A stretch of DNA of 40,525 nucleotides from Saprospiraceae bacterium UBA2329 (GTDB lineage Bacteria > Bacteroidota > Bacteroidia > Chitinophagales > Saprospiraceae). Location of the stretch: NCBI GenBank assembly GCA_002344975.1, contig DDUV01000086.1, positions 1 to 40,525 on the forward strand, read 5' to 3'. The translations under genes and the position numbers were made by a program. Numbering within the stretch: the first letter of the stretch is position 1; each line of letters begins with the position of its first letter. A model generated the notes under the pieces. That model saw only the letters and a list, made by a program, of their open reading frames with translations, was not told the DNA's origin and made no database searches. Below, in pieces: positions 6,469 to 13,818 of the stretch.

Positions 6469-8547
6469 TTACTGCACTATTAGTTTACCGTGTCCGAGGC
6501 TGCGGCCGTTTCCGGCTGTCCATTCGTAAAAATAGACGCCCGGCAACAAACCCGCGGTATCCAAAACTTGCTTAGATGCGGTTACCGGCAGCACTGCAAT
6601 GGTGCGTCCATAAGTGTCGCGGAGGTGCAAGCTACTGTTTTCTAAGGGCAGATTGGTCAAAACGACAGCGCTTTGCCCGGCCTTTATCGGGTTGGGAAAC
6701 AGGCCGATTTCGGTTTTCAAAACCTCCTGCACAGACGAAACAACCACCTGAACGCCTTCGGAAACCGAGTAACAGCCATTCGCATCTACCGTTTCCAGCG
6801 TGTAAAGGCCGCTCTGCTGTGCCGTCCAGGCTGCGGCATCGGCCCCGGATATGGGACTTCCGTCCAAATGCCACTGAAAATGAGCAAATTGACCGGCATT
6901 GGAGCATTGGAGCACCGGGCCTTCCATGTCTATCTCCGGGCTGGTAATAGGGTAAACCGTGACTTCAAAAACATCTTCCAGGGTAAAAACACAGGCGCCG
7001 AGGTACGCCTCTATTCCATAAATACCACCCTCGAAAATTTGCAGGCTCAAGTCCACCAACTCGCGGAATCCATCAGCCTCCCGAATCAGGAAAATCGAAT
7101 CGGCAAGGCCTGCAATGCCGAGCCGGGCCGAATCTCCCTCGCAAAATGCGGGCGTATCGAGCGCTGCTTTGAGCGCCGGAGCGGAAATAAGCTCTAAGAA
7201 TACTGAATCTGAGCGACTTGCGCAGTGGCCGTTTCGCGCTTCTACCTGATAATAGCCGGCCTCGGCAGCCACATACGAGCTTTCGTCGGCATGAATGGGG
7301 TCGCCGTTGAAGAACCATCGGTAGGATTCCGCGCCGGGCGCAGCGGTTAGTTCAAGGGGCGAACCCTCGCACAATGCCGGGTTTACATTCAAAATGGCCG
7401 CCTCCGGAGAGAGGTGGCGCGGGCCGGGCTGGAACTGAATGCTGTCGGCGCGCAAAACGAACAAGCCGAAAGTGATGTCGGAGCCGAGGATATTGCCGGA
7501 AGGCAGATACGGATATGCTCCCCAGGCGCCGTTGTACCCGCCGTAATTCATGTTGATGGGGTAGGTATCGTAATAAGCTGTACGCACCACCGTGTCGGGG
7601 TTCGACATATCGTAAATTTGGATGCCGTCGTGGTAATAAGCCATGACGACGTACTGGTCGCGGATGAAGGGATTGTGTATGATGCTGCCCAGATTGGGAG
7701 CCAGCAGAGCCGACTTGAACAGCGAGCGCACATAGATGTCGTCAAAATCCTGCACATCTACCACTTTGACGCTGGTGCCGTGCGTTTCATCTGCCATGAT
7801 GAAAAAATTTCGGTCGGCATCGAGCCAGCCGGAGTGGTTGTAGCCCCTTTCGGGGTAATCGGTCATGGAGCCGAGCAATATGATGTTTTGCGGGTCGCTG
7901 AGATCATATACCCAGAAGCCGTTGCCGCCGTGCGAACAATAAGCGATGTTGTCAACAACATGAATATCGTGTATGTAACCGCCGGGCAGCGGAATGGAGG
8001 CCAGCAATTGCGGCTCATCGGGGTTTTGAGTGAGGTCATAAATGATAACGCCATTGTGTTGCGTATTGGTGCCGGCCATGTACAGGCGGCCCTGTAGCGT
8101 GTCCACCCAAAGATTGTGGCTGCGCTGAAATGTGGTATTGTTTTGGTAAGTCATCATCACCGTGTCCGGTAAACGGCTCATATCGAATACCATAAGGCCG
8201 TCTGTACCCTCATCTGCGCAAGCGTAAGCGCGGTCGCGATAGGTTTTAAAATCCCGCCAGATAGAATTGACCGACCCCGGAAATGACTGAATTTCAATAG
8301 GTTCTTCCGGTTTGGTAACGTCAATAAAATGAATGCGCCCCGCCGATCCGAGTATGGCATATTCCCTGCCGGAGCAGTCGGCATAGCCCCATACGTCATT
8401 GTATCGGATGCCGGAGTGGGTGGGCAGGTCGGGATTGTTCCAACGGCTCAGTTCCGTCATATTCAGGCTCGGATTCTGAGCGATCAGGGGGAGTCCCGAA
8501 AGCAGTGTAAAAACGACAAAGAGAAAAGTAGAAAAGCAGCTACGCAT
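6469..8547 (-). CDS. Choice-of-anchor B (LVIVD-repeat) protein with T9SS sorting domain
   Basis: The 692-residue protein has an N-terminal signal peptide (MRSCFSTFLFVVFTLLSG..., cut near LIAQ). A beta-propeller of LVIVD-type repeats follows (GRIHFIDVTKPEEPIEI, DGLMVFDMSRLPDTVMM, GFWVYDLSDPQNIILLG, GIQIYDMSNPDTV), as in the choice-of-anchor B family. The second half contains two Ig-like/PKD-like modules (CEGSPLELTAAPGAESYRWF, CSNAGQFAHFQWHL). The C terminus is a T9SS type A sorting domain (FPNPIKAGQS ... GVYFYEW ... GKLIVQ), so the protein should be exported by type IX secretion and displayed or released. The ATG at 8547 is preferred because it gives the signal peptide; the longer open frame overlaps the divergent ABC gene. 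Confidence 0.9.
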   Translation of the reverse strand: MRSCFSTFLFVVFTLLSGLPLIAQNPSLNMTELSRWNNPDLPTHSGIRYNDVWGYADCSGREYAILGSAGRIHFIDVTKPEEPIEIQSFPGSVNSIWRDFKTYRDRAYACADEGTDGLMVFDMSRLPDTVMMTYQNNTTFQRSHNLWVDTLQGRLYMAGTNTQHNGVIIYDLTQNPDEPQLLASIPLPGGYIHDIHVVDNIAYCSHGGNGFWVYDLSDPQNIILLGSMTDYPERGYNHSGWLDADRNFFIMADETHGTSVKVVDVQDFDDIYVRSLFKSALLAPNLGSIIHNPFIRDQYVVMAYYHDGIQIYDMSNPDTVVRTAYYDTYPINMNYGGYNGAWGAYPYLPSGNILGSDITFGLFVLRADSIQFQPGPRHLSPEAAILNVNPALCEGSPLELTAAPGAESYRWFFNGDPIHADESSYVAAEAGYYQVEARNGHCASRSDSVFLELISAPALKAALDTPAFCEGDSARLGIAGLADSIFLIREADGFRELVDLSLQIFEGGIYGIEAYLGACVFTLEDVFEVTVYPITSPEIDMEGPVLQCSNAGQFAHFQWHLDGSPISGADAAAWTAQQSGLYTLETVDANGCYSVSEGVQVVVSSVQEVLKTEIGLFPNPIKAGQSAVVLTNLPLENSSLHLRDTYGRTIAVLPVTASKQVLDTAGLLPGVYFYEWTAGNGRSLGHGKLIVQ

Positions 8548-8555
8548 GAAAGTTG

Positions 8556-8583
8556 TATTTTTGTTGTTCGATGGACAAAGGTA
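8556..8583. promoter_or_regulatory. Overlapping opposed -7 boxes between divergent genes
   Basis: The plus strand has TATTTTTG at 8556-8563, 7 bp before the ABC gene ATG (8571). The minus strand has TACCTTTG at 8583-8576, inside the first codons of the ABC gene and 28 bp upstream of the LVIVD gene start. Both match TAnnTTTG exactly. Their predicted start points fall almost together near 8568-8571, so each polymerase would have to pass the other's promoter. No convincing -33 TTG was found for either. Confidence 0.55.
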
Positions 8584-10241
8584 AAATTCTCGAAGTAATT
8601 GGCCTGAATGTAGAATTCCCAACTCGTCAGGGTGTCGTGCAGGCTGCGAAAGATGTCGGTTTTGTGCTGCACGCCGGGCGCACGCTGGGCATTGTGGGCG
8701 AGTCCGGCAGTGGGAAATCCGTGTCGGCACTGTCGGTCATGCGTTTGTTGCCTGCCGGCAAATGCCGTCAAAGCGGGCAGATTTTGCTGTCGGGCGGCGA
8801 TGATGCGGCACCCTTGCCCTTGCATCAGCTCGGCGAACGGGAAATGCAGGCCATTCGGGGGCGTCGTATCGGCATGATTTTTCAAGAACCCATGTCGTCG
8901 CTCAATCCGGTTTTCAGGTGTGGCGATCAGATTACCGAATCTTTGTACCGGCACCTGAAATTGGACGCGAAGACCGCCGCTGAACGCACCCTGGAGTGGT
9001 TTGAAAAAGTACAACTTTCCGACCCCGACCGCATATTCCAATCTTTCCCGCACCAACTGTCGGGCGGCCAAAAGCAGCGCGTAATGATTGCCATGGCGAT
9101 GTGCTGCCGGCCCGACCTGCTCATTGCCGACGAACCTACCACCGCTTTGGATGTGACGGTGCAAAAAGCCATTCTCGACCTCATTCGGGAGTTGCAACAA
9201 AACACCGGAACGGCCTGCCTGTTCATTTCTCACGATCTGGGCGTCATCAGCGAACTGGCGCACGAGGTGGCCGTTATGCACCAGGGTGTCGTGGTAGAAA
9301 ACGGCCCGGTGGAGGAAGTCTTTCGCAATCCACAGCATCCATACACCCGGGGCCTGATTGCCTGCCGCCCGCCTTTGCACAAAAGGCTGCATCGCCTGCC
9401 GGTTGTGTCTGATTTTTTGTCGCCTGATGCGGAGGCTCCCGCTCCAGTGGAGGCCGCTCCCCGCATTGTTGACGCTGCCGCGCCGCTGCTCGATGTGCGC
9501 GGCGTGTCTGTTCGCTACCCCGGCCGGCCACCGGTACAAGCCCTCCAAGATGCGTCGTTTGTGTTGTACTCCGGCGAAACGATGGGCATTGTGGGCGAGT
9601 CGGGCAGCGGAAAAACCACGCTGGGCCGGGCCTTGCTCCGCTTGGTGGATGCTCATTCGGGCGAGGCATGGTACAATGAGCACAACCTCCTGGCCCTGTC
9701 CGATGCGTCACTGCGCGCCCTCCGCCGCGAAATACAGATGATTTTTCAAGACCCCTACTCGGCACTCAACCCGCGCCACACCATAGGCCGGGCCATTCTG
9801 GAGCCGATGCAATGGCATGGCCTCTGCGGCAGTGCAGATGAGGGCAGGGAACAAAGTGCCGAACTGCTCCGCACAGTTGGTTTGGGGCCGGAGTACTTCG
9901 ACCGCTACCCGCACGAGTTGTCGGGCGGGCAGCGTCAGCGGGCCTGCATAGCGCGGGCATTATCGGTGCGTCCCCGGCTGTTGATATGCGATGAATCGGT
10001 TTCTGCGCTTGATGTTTCGGTGCAGGCTCAGGTACTCAATCTTTTACAGGACCTCCGCGATGCACAGGGCTTGAGCATGATTTTTATTTCGCACGATATT
10101 TCGGTCATCCGCCAGATCAGCGACCGCGTGTTGGTAATGAAAGACGGCCGCATTGTGGAGTCCGGCCCTACGGATGAAGTGTGTTCCCAACCCAAATCTG
10201 ATTACACCCGGCAGTTGATGGAGGCCGTGCCGGGAAAGTAG
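8571..10241 (+). CDS. Dipeptide/oligopeptide-type ABC transporter, fused dual ATPase
   Basis: The 556-residue protein contains two complete ABC ATPase domains of the DppD/DppF (YejF, GsiA) type. In the first, Walker A GESGSGKS is at 43-50, the Q-loop FQEPMSSLNP near 105, LSGGQKQR near 163 and Walker B LLIADEPTTALD near 183. The oligopeptide/dipeptide C-terminal motif NPQHPYTRGL is near 253. The second has GESGSGKTT near 342, FQDPYSALNP, LSGGQRQR and LLICDESVSALD. It would power import of peptides or similar solutes, but no permease or solute-binding gene is in this window, so partners must lie elsewhere. The start at 8571 fits the -7 box seven bases upstream and implies a nearly leaderless message. 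Confidence 0.9.
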   Translation: MDKGKILEVIGLNVEFPTRQGVVQAAKDVGFVLHAGRTLGIVGESGSGKSVSALSVMRLLPAGKCRQSGQILLSGGDDAAPLPLHQLGEREMQAIRGRRIGMIFQEPMSSLNPVFRCGDQITESLYRHLKLDAKTAAERTLEWFEKVQLSDPDRIFQSFPHQLSGGQKQRVMIAMAMCCRPDLLIADEPTTALDVTVQKAILDLIRELQQNTGTACLFISHDLGVISELAHEVAVMHQGVVVENGPVEEVFRNPQHPYTRGLIACRPPLHKRLHRLPVVSDFLSPDAEAPAPVEAAPRIVDAAAPLLDVRGVSVRYPGRPPVQALQDASFVLYSGETMGIVGESGSGKTTLGRALLRLVDAHSGEAWYNEHNLLALSDASLRALRREIQMIFQDPYSALNPRHTIGRAILEPMQWHGLCGSADEGREQSAELLRTVGLGPEYFDRYPHELSGGQRQRACIARALSVRPRLLICDESVSALDVSVQAQVLNLLQDLRDAQGLSMIFISHDISVIRQISDRVLVMKDGRIVESGPTDEVCSQPKSDYTRQLMEAVPGK

Positions 10242-10262
10242 TGAGGGAATAGGAAATCATTC

Positions 10263-10270
10263 TAACTTTG
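10263..10270 (+). promoter_or_regulatory. Promoter -7 box TAACTTTG for marC-type gene
   Basis: An exact TAnnTTTG match lies 24 bp before the ATG at 10295. It overlaps an in-frame TTG, which makes that TTG an unlikely start. No clear TTG was found at the -33 position. Confidence 0.55.
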
Positions 10271-10294
10271 TCACCTCAAAACCTTGAACATCTT

Positions 10295-10921
10295 ATGGAA
10301 TTCTTTCTGGGTACCTTGTTTTCTCTGTTCTCCATAGTGGATCCGCCGGGCGCATTGCCGGTGTATGTTTCGCTCACCGGCGACTTGCCGCAAAAAGAGC
10401 GCAACAAATTGGCCCTGCACACCAGCCTCTACTTTCTGCTCATTTTGGTGGCTTTCTTTTTGGCCGGCGCCTACATTCTCAGTTTTTTCGGCCTTTCGCT
10501 GTATGCCATGCGTATTGCCGGCGGCATGGTGCTGCTGAGTACGGGCTTCGGACTGATGAGCGGCAATTTTTCCAAACACCGGGGCTATAACGACTCCGTC
10601 AAGGCCGATGCCGCCAGCCGCTCCGAGATTGCCTTCACGCCTATGGCCATGCCGTTGCTGTCGGGGCCGGGGTCTATTTCCTACCTCATCATGCAGTTCA
10701 AACAGCATCCTGACTGGAATGAGCGGGCCATGATTCTGCTGGCCATTGTCGCTATGGGGGGCTTGGTGTATCTCACCCTGCGCGCCGCGCCGCTGCTGTT
10801 TCGCATATTCGGCACGGGCGGCCTCAGTGCCATTGCCCGCATCATGGGTTTTTTGGTAGTGGCCATCGGGGTGCAGTTCATCGTAGATGGCTTAGTGCAT
10901 TTGGTTGGGGCCATTGAGTAA
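10295..10921 (+). CDS. MarC family (UPF0056) integral membrane protein
   Basis: The 208-residue protein has six strongly hydrophobic segments (for example LFSIVDPPGALPVYVSL, LHTSLYFLLILVAFFLAGAY in outline, MRIAGGMVLLSTGFGLM, ILLAIVAMGGLVYLTL, IMGFLVVAIGVQFIVDGL). It also has the family signatures VDPPGALPV and TPMAMPLLSGPGSI. MarC was once linked to multiple antibiotic resistance, but that link was not upheld and its role remains unsettled. It is inner-membrane by prediction. A perfect hairpin terminator follows. Confidence 0.9.
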   Translation: MEFFLGTLFSLFSIVDPPGALPVYVSLTGDLPQKERNKLALHTSLYFLLILVAFFLAGAYILSFFGLSLYAMRIAGGMVLLSTGFGLMSGNFSKHRGYNDSVKADAASRSEIAFTPMAMPLLSGPGSISYLIMQFKQHPDWNERAMILLAIVAMGGLVYLTLRAAPLLFRIFGTGGLSAIARIMGFLVVAIGVQFIVDGLVHLVGAIE

Positions 10922-10947
10922 CTGCGTTGTACCAGCAAGCTCCAACA

Positions 10948-10984
10948 GAAAAGCCGCTCTGATTTTGCATCGGAGCGGCTTTTC
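10948..10984 (+). terminator. Hairpin terminator after marC-type gene
   Basis: GAAAAGCCGCTC at 10948-10959 pairs perfectly with GAGCGGCTTTTC at 10973-10984, with a 13-nt loop. It is 26 bp past the stop codon and 21 bp from the convergent gene's stop, so it may serve both directions. Confidence 0.85.
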
Positions 10985-11005
10985 CATACCTTAGAAAAAC
11001 GGGCC

Positions 11006-11242
11006 TCAATATTGCTGTTCGAGCGCGGTTTGAGCACTGTAAGCCAATATGTTGCGCACTGCCGAAGGCGCCGGGCTGAAAGTAGCTTTGGGCAGTTGGC
11101 GATAGCCTTCGTAGAGTTCTTCGTAGGCTTCTCTCAGAAAAATGTCTTCGTCCAATGCCTGACGCACGGCGAGGTTTTCTGTGAGGGTAGTTTCACGGTA
11201 GATGAAACGGATGAGATCGTTGCGTGTACAAGTTTGAAGCAT
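11006..11242 (-). CDS. Small helical conserved protein, anti-sigma-like
   Basis: This 78-residue protein has the outline CTRNDLIRFIYRETTLTENLAVRQALDEDIFLREAYEELYEGYRQL, then a short Pro/Ser segment and a helical C terminus (SAVRNILAYS). The N-terminal pattern resembles the short helical 'NDLIRYLYxET' segments of Bacteroidota anti-sigma-like proteins, but no zinc-binding HxxxCxxC and no membrane segment are present. It may be a small conserved regulator; function is not known. It lies alone between two convergent or same-strand units. Confidence 0.6.
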   Translation of the reverse strand: MLQTCTRNDLIRFIYRETTLTENLAVRQALDEDIFLREAYEELYEGYRQLPKATFSPAPSAVRNILAYSAQTALEQQY

Positions 11243-11346
11243 AGGAGCAATTTTAAATTAGCTGACAGGATGTTTTCGTAATCAATGCCTATTTAACATG
11301 GCCCCTGCTCCGGTTATTGTTTGGCGAGTGTTAAAGTTTGGCGGCC

Positions 11347-11784
11347 TTATTTTACCCGATACCAGGTTTGGGTGCGGTACAAGCCCGTCCAGTGTTTGCC
11401 GCGCACGCGCAGTTCATCGGGTTGGCCTTTTTCAAACCACATGCTGCAAGCGTACTCATTGCCGTTTTCCGGGTCGAGGATTTTGCCGCCTTTCCACATG
11501 CCGTCTTCAGCCGCCATGCCTTCCACTACATTCATGCCCACGACGAGTTGGTCTTTCTTGGCGCCCGAGCATTTGTCGCAGCGGGTGTCGGGACCTTTTT
11601 TCAGCAGTTTGACCACCTTGCCGTAGAGCTTTCCGCCCTTCTCATAAATTTCGAGGTGCGACTTGGCATCGCCGGTTTTGTCGTCTATGGTTTTCCACAT
11701 TCCGACGGGAGATTGAGCGGCGGCCATCCAAGGCGCCAACAAAGTCAGGCACGCCATCAAGGCGGCGGTTTTCCAAAAATTCAT
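11347..11784 (-). CDS. DUF2147 domain secreted protein
   Basis: The 145-residue protein has a signal peptide (MNFWKTAALMACLTLLAPWMAAAQ) and one DUF2147 domain. Family signatures are VGMWKTIDDKTGDAKSHLEIYEKGGKLYGKV in outline, the CDKC pair, GMNVVEGM, GGKILDPENGNEYACSM, and LRVRG...GLYRTQTWYRV at the end. The fold is a lipocalin-like beta barrel by family, with a presumed periplasmic location. The biochemical role is not established. It starts 14 bp after the stop of the alkyltransferase-like gene, so the two are probably co-transcribed. Confidence 0.88.
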   Translation of the reverse strand: MNFWKTAALMACLTLLAPWMAAAQSPVGMWKTIDDKTGDAKSHLEIYEKGGKLYGKVVKLLKKGPDTRCDKCSGAKKDQLVVGMNVVEGMAAEDGMWKGGKILDPENGNEYACSMWFEKGQPDELRVRGKHWTGLYRTQTWYRVK

Positions 11785-11798
11785 GTTTGATTGTGTTT

Positions 11799-12146
11799 TT
11801 ATTTGGTGAAAAAATCGCTTGCGTCCAATTCCTGCGGATGCCAGAACACCTCCTCAAACCGCTGCACCCGGTCATTGTGTACTTCAACGCCTTCCTGCTC
11901 CAACAGTTCTTGCATCATATCGGGCCGGGGGAAATGATGCCGTCCGCTCAACTCGCCCTGCCTGTTTACTACCCGATGCGCGGGCACTTGGTATTCGCTA
12001 AAACTATGCCTCAACGCCCAGCCCACCATCCGCGCCGAACCGAGCGCCAGGTAGTCGGCAATGGCGCCATAGGTGCTCACCCTGCCGCGAGGAATCTGGC
12101 GGGTAATTTCATACACAAGGTCAAAATAGTTGTCGGGGGCAGGCAT
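11799..12146 (-). CDS. Alkyltransferase-like (ATL) protein, MGMT family
   Basis: The 115-residue protein matches the DNA-binding domain of O6-alkylguanine-DNA alkyltransferase: YEITRQIPRGRVSTYGAIADYLALGSARMVGWALR in outline. The active-site motif PCHRV is replaced by PAHRVVNRQGELSG, so the acceptor Cys is Ala. ATL proteins bind alkylated guanine without repairing it and pass the lesion to nucleotide excision repair. The ATG at 12146 is chosen; the longer open frame to 13043 is antisense to the trpF-like gene. A well-formed promoter (TTG-N19-TATCTTTG, minus strand, 12201-12172) lies 25 bp upstream. Confidence 0.87.
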   Translation of the reverse strand: MPAPDNYFDLVYEITRQIPRGRVSTYGAIADYLALGSARMVGWALRHSFSEYQVPAHRVVNRQGELSGRHHFPRPDMMQELLEQEGVEVHNDRVQRFEEVFWHPQELDASDFFTK

Positions 12147-12201
12147 GAAAGTACTAATTTTGTCGGCGATACAAAGATATGTGTTTCGGCAGAACCACCA
12201 A
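12130..12201. promoter_or_regulatory. Overlapping opposed promoters for ATL (minus) and trpF-like (plus)
   Basis: The plus strand carries TTG at 12130-12132 and TAATTTTG at 12155-12162 (spacing 22). The minus strand carries TTG (complement of CAA at 12199-12201) and TATCTTTG (12179-12172, spacing 19). Both -7 boxes match TAnnTTTG exactly. The boxes are 9 bp apart and point towards each other, so predicted transcription starts coincide near 12167 and each transcript crosses the other promoter. The plus -33 element lies inside the ATL coding region. Confidence 0.6.
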
Positions 12202-12233
12202 GCGCCTGTCGAAATATCACCAACCTGCACAAC

Positions 12234-12866
12234 GTGATCCACATCAAAGCTTCCGGCATAACGCACCTTACCGACGCCCGTTACTTCGCCGCCAAAGGCG
12301 TCACCTGGATGGGCTACTGCCTCGATCCTGCTTCCGACCAATACATTCCGCCCGCCAAAATGCAGGCCATCCGCGAGTGGGTGGACGGCGTACTCACTGT
12401 GGGCGAAATGGGCTTTGTCTCCGGCGACGACCTGTTGGATGCTGTGGCAAGTTACCACCTCGATGCCGTACAGATAAATATGTGGGTGGACGCTGCTGAT
12501 CTGGAACCGCTGCAAGGCCGGGCCGAGATTCTGCGGGAGGTGGTGGTGCTGCGCGATTCCGATGCCGCCGAATTGCAAAAAGAAATGAACCGGATGGCCC
12601 ATCTCATTACCGCCACCGTGCTGTCTTTTGCTCCGCAGGGCATCACCTGGGCGGATATTCGGGCCGGACGACCTTTCGGGCCGGATGCGCTGCGGCAACT
12701 GTGTTCGGGCAGTCCGGTGTTGCTTGATATAGACGTGGCGCCCGCCGACATGCCGGAACTGTTGGCCGCCGTGCAGCCTTATGGTTGGGTGGCGCGGGGC
12801 GGCGAGGAGGAGCGCGTGGGCGTCAAATCTTATGATGATCTGGATGAGATTTTTGAGGCGTTTTAA
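12234..12866 (+). CDS. Phosphoribosylanthranilate isomerase-like (TrpF-like) protein
   Basis: The roughly 210-residue protein starts at a GTG (VIHIKASGITHLTDARYFAAKGVTWMGY in outline) and resembles a divergent TrpF TIM barrel: ITNLxDARYFAAxGVxWxGY, IPPAKMQAIREWVDG, then VGEMGF, and a C-terminal LLDIDVAP...VARGGEEERVGVKSYDDLDEIFEAF. Canonical TrpF has Cys in KICG and Asp near DVSSGVE. Here HIKASG lacks that Cys, and the C-terminal region reads ARGGEEERVGVKSYDD, so true isomerase activity is doubtful. No other trp genes are present. No in-frame ATG lies close upstream, which is why GTG is used. A methyltransferase gene follows after 9 bp. Confidence 0.65.
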   Translation: MIHIKASGITHLTDARYFAAKGVTWMGYCLDPASDQYIPPAKMQAIREWVDGVLTVGEMGFVSGDDLLDAVASYHLDAVQINMWVDAADLEPLQGRAEILREVVVLRDSDAAELQKEMNRMAHLITATVLSFAPQGITWADIRAGRPFGPDALRQLCSGSPVLLDIDVAPADMPELLAAVQPYGWVARGGEEERVGVKSYDDLDEIFEAF

Positions 12867-12875
12867 AAGTAAATC

Positions 12876-13643
12876 ATGAACAAGAAACAATGGTATGAAT
12901 CCCTCTTCGAGAACTACGGGGAAAAATACGATCAGGAGAGTTTCACGCAGGGCACGATAGGGGAGTGCGATTTTTTGGAAGAAGAGCTGGGCCGCGATAT
13001 GCCTCTCCGGATTCTGGATGTGGGCTGCGGCACAGGCAGGCACGCCATTGAACTGACGCAGCGGGGCTACTCAGTGACAGGGATTGACCTTTCGGCCTCC
13101 CAATTGAAGCGCGCCGCTGAAAAAGCCGAGCGCCTGGGATTGAAAATTGACTTTCAGCAGCACGACGCCAGAAATCTGCCTTTCCGGCAAGAATTCGATG
13201 CGGCCATCATGCTCTGCGAGGGCGGTTTCCCGCTGATGGAGACCGACGAGATGAATTTTCAAATTTTGCAAAACGTGACACTAGCGCTCCAACCGAAGGC
13301 CAAGTTCATTTTTACCACCCTGAATGGGCTGTTCCCGCTGTTTCATTCTGTGGAGGCGTTTTGCGCATCGCAGACGGAAGAAGGCAATGCAACTTATCAC
13401 AACAACTCCTTCGATCTGATGACGTTCCGGGATCACAACATCACCGAGGTGGAGGATGATTCCGGCAACAAAAAAATACTGGACTGCAACGAAAGATACT
13501 ATGTGCCGTCTGAAATTACCTGGCTGCTGAAATCGCTGGGCTACCGAAAAATAGACATTTTCGGGGCCAAACTCGGAGAGTTTTCCCGAAGCCATGCCCT
13601 GACTACTTCCGATTTTGAGATGCTGGTGATTGCAGAGAAATGA
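12876..13643 (+). CDS. Class I SAM-dependent methyltransferase
   Basis: The 255-residue protein has the Rossmann-type methyltransferase core: motif I LRILDVGCGTGRHAIEL (about residues 44-60), then GYSVTGIDLSASQLKRA, the DFQQHDARNLPF acidic segment, and EFDAAIMLCEGGFPLM. The substrate is not evident. It is soluble, with no signal peptide. It lies 9 bp after the trpF-like gene and probably shares its transcript. After the stop, 13679-13698 holds a 7-bp-arm hairpin TAAGTTT/AAACTTA that may be a weak terminator. Confidence 0.85.
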   Translation: MNKKQWYESLFENYGEKYDQESFTQGTIGECDFLEEELGRDMPLRILDVGCGTGRHAIELTQRGYSVTGIDLSASQLKRAAEKAERLGLKIDFQQHDARNLPFRQEFDAAIMLCEGGFPLMETDEMNFQILQNVTLALQPKAKFIFTTLNGLFPLFHSVEAFCASQTEEGNATYHNNSFDLMTFRDHNITEVEDDSGNKKILDCNERYYVPSEITWLLKSLGYRKIDIFGAKLGEFSRSHALTTSDFEMLVIAEK

Positions 13644-13678
13644 GACGTCCCGAAGACATGACTGCTTTTGCGCTTTGT

Positions 13679-13698
13679 TAAGTTTTGTACTAAACTTA
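13679..13698 (+). terminator. Possible weak terminator hairpin
   Basis: TAAGTTT pairs perfectly with AAACTTA across a 6-nt loop, 36 bp past the methyltransferase stop. It is AT-rich and lacks a T tract, so it could equally be an operator-like dyad near the next promoter. Confidence 0.3.
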
Positions 13699-13719
13699 CG
13701 TTAAACCAGAAGTCTCGTT

Positions 13720-13751
13720 TTGGCACTTTCTCAGTCTCGCCGTTACATTTG
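13720..13751 (+). promoter_or_regulatory. Promoter TTG-N21-TACATTTG for T9SS cargo gene
   Basis: TTTTG ends at 13722 and TACATTTG lies at 13744-13751. The -7 box is an exact TAnnTTTG match with 21 bp spacing from the TTG. The predicted leader to the ATG at 13819 is about 60 nt. Confidence 0.6.
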
Positions 13752-13818
13752 CTATGTGAAGGTCCTGCGGGCTTTCTCGACAACAATACATTCAGTCATT
13801 CACCAAAAAATCATTTGT

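Noticed and set aside
8571..10241. Complete peptide import operon
   Set aside because: Only the fused ATPase is present. The next gene is MarC-type, and no DppB/C-like permease or binding protein is in the window.
12147..13043. Long minus-strand frame continuing the ATL gene
   Set aside because: It is the antisense of the TrpF-like gene. ATL similarity ends at the ATG at 12146, where a promoter box also lies upstream.
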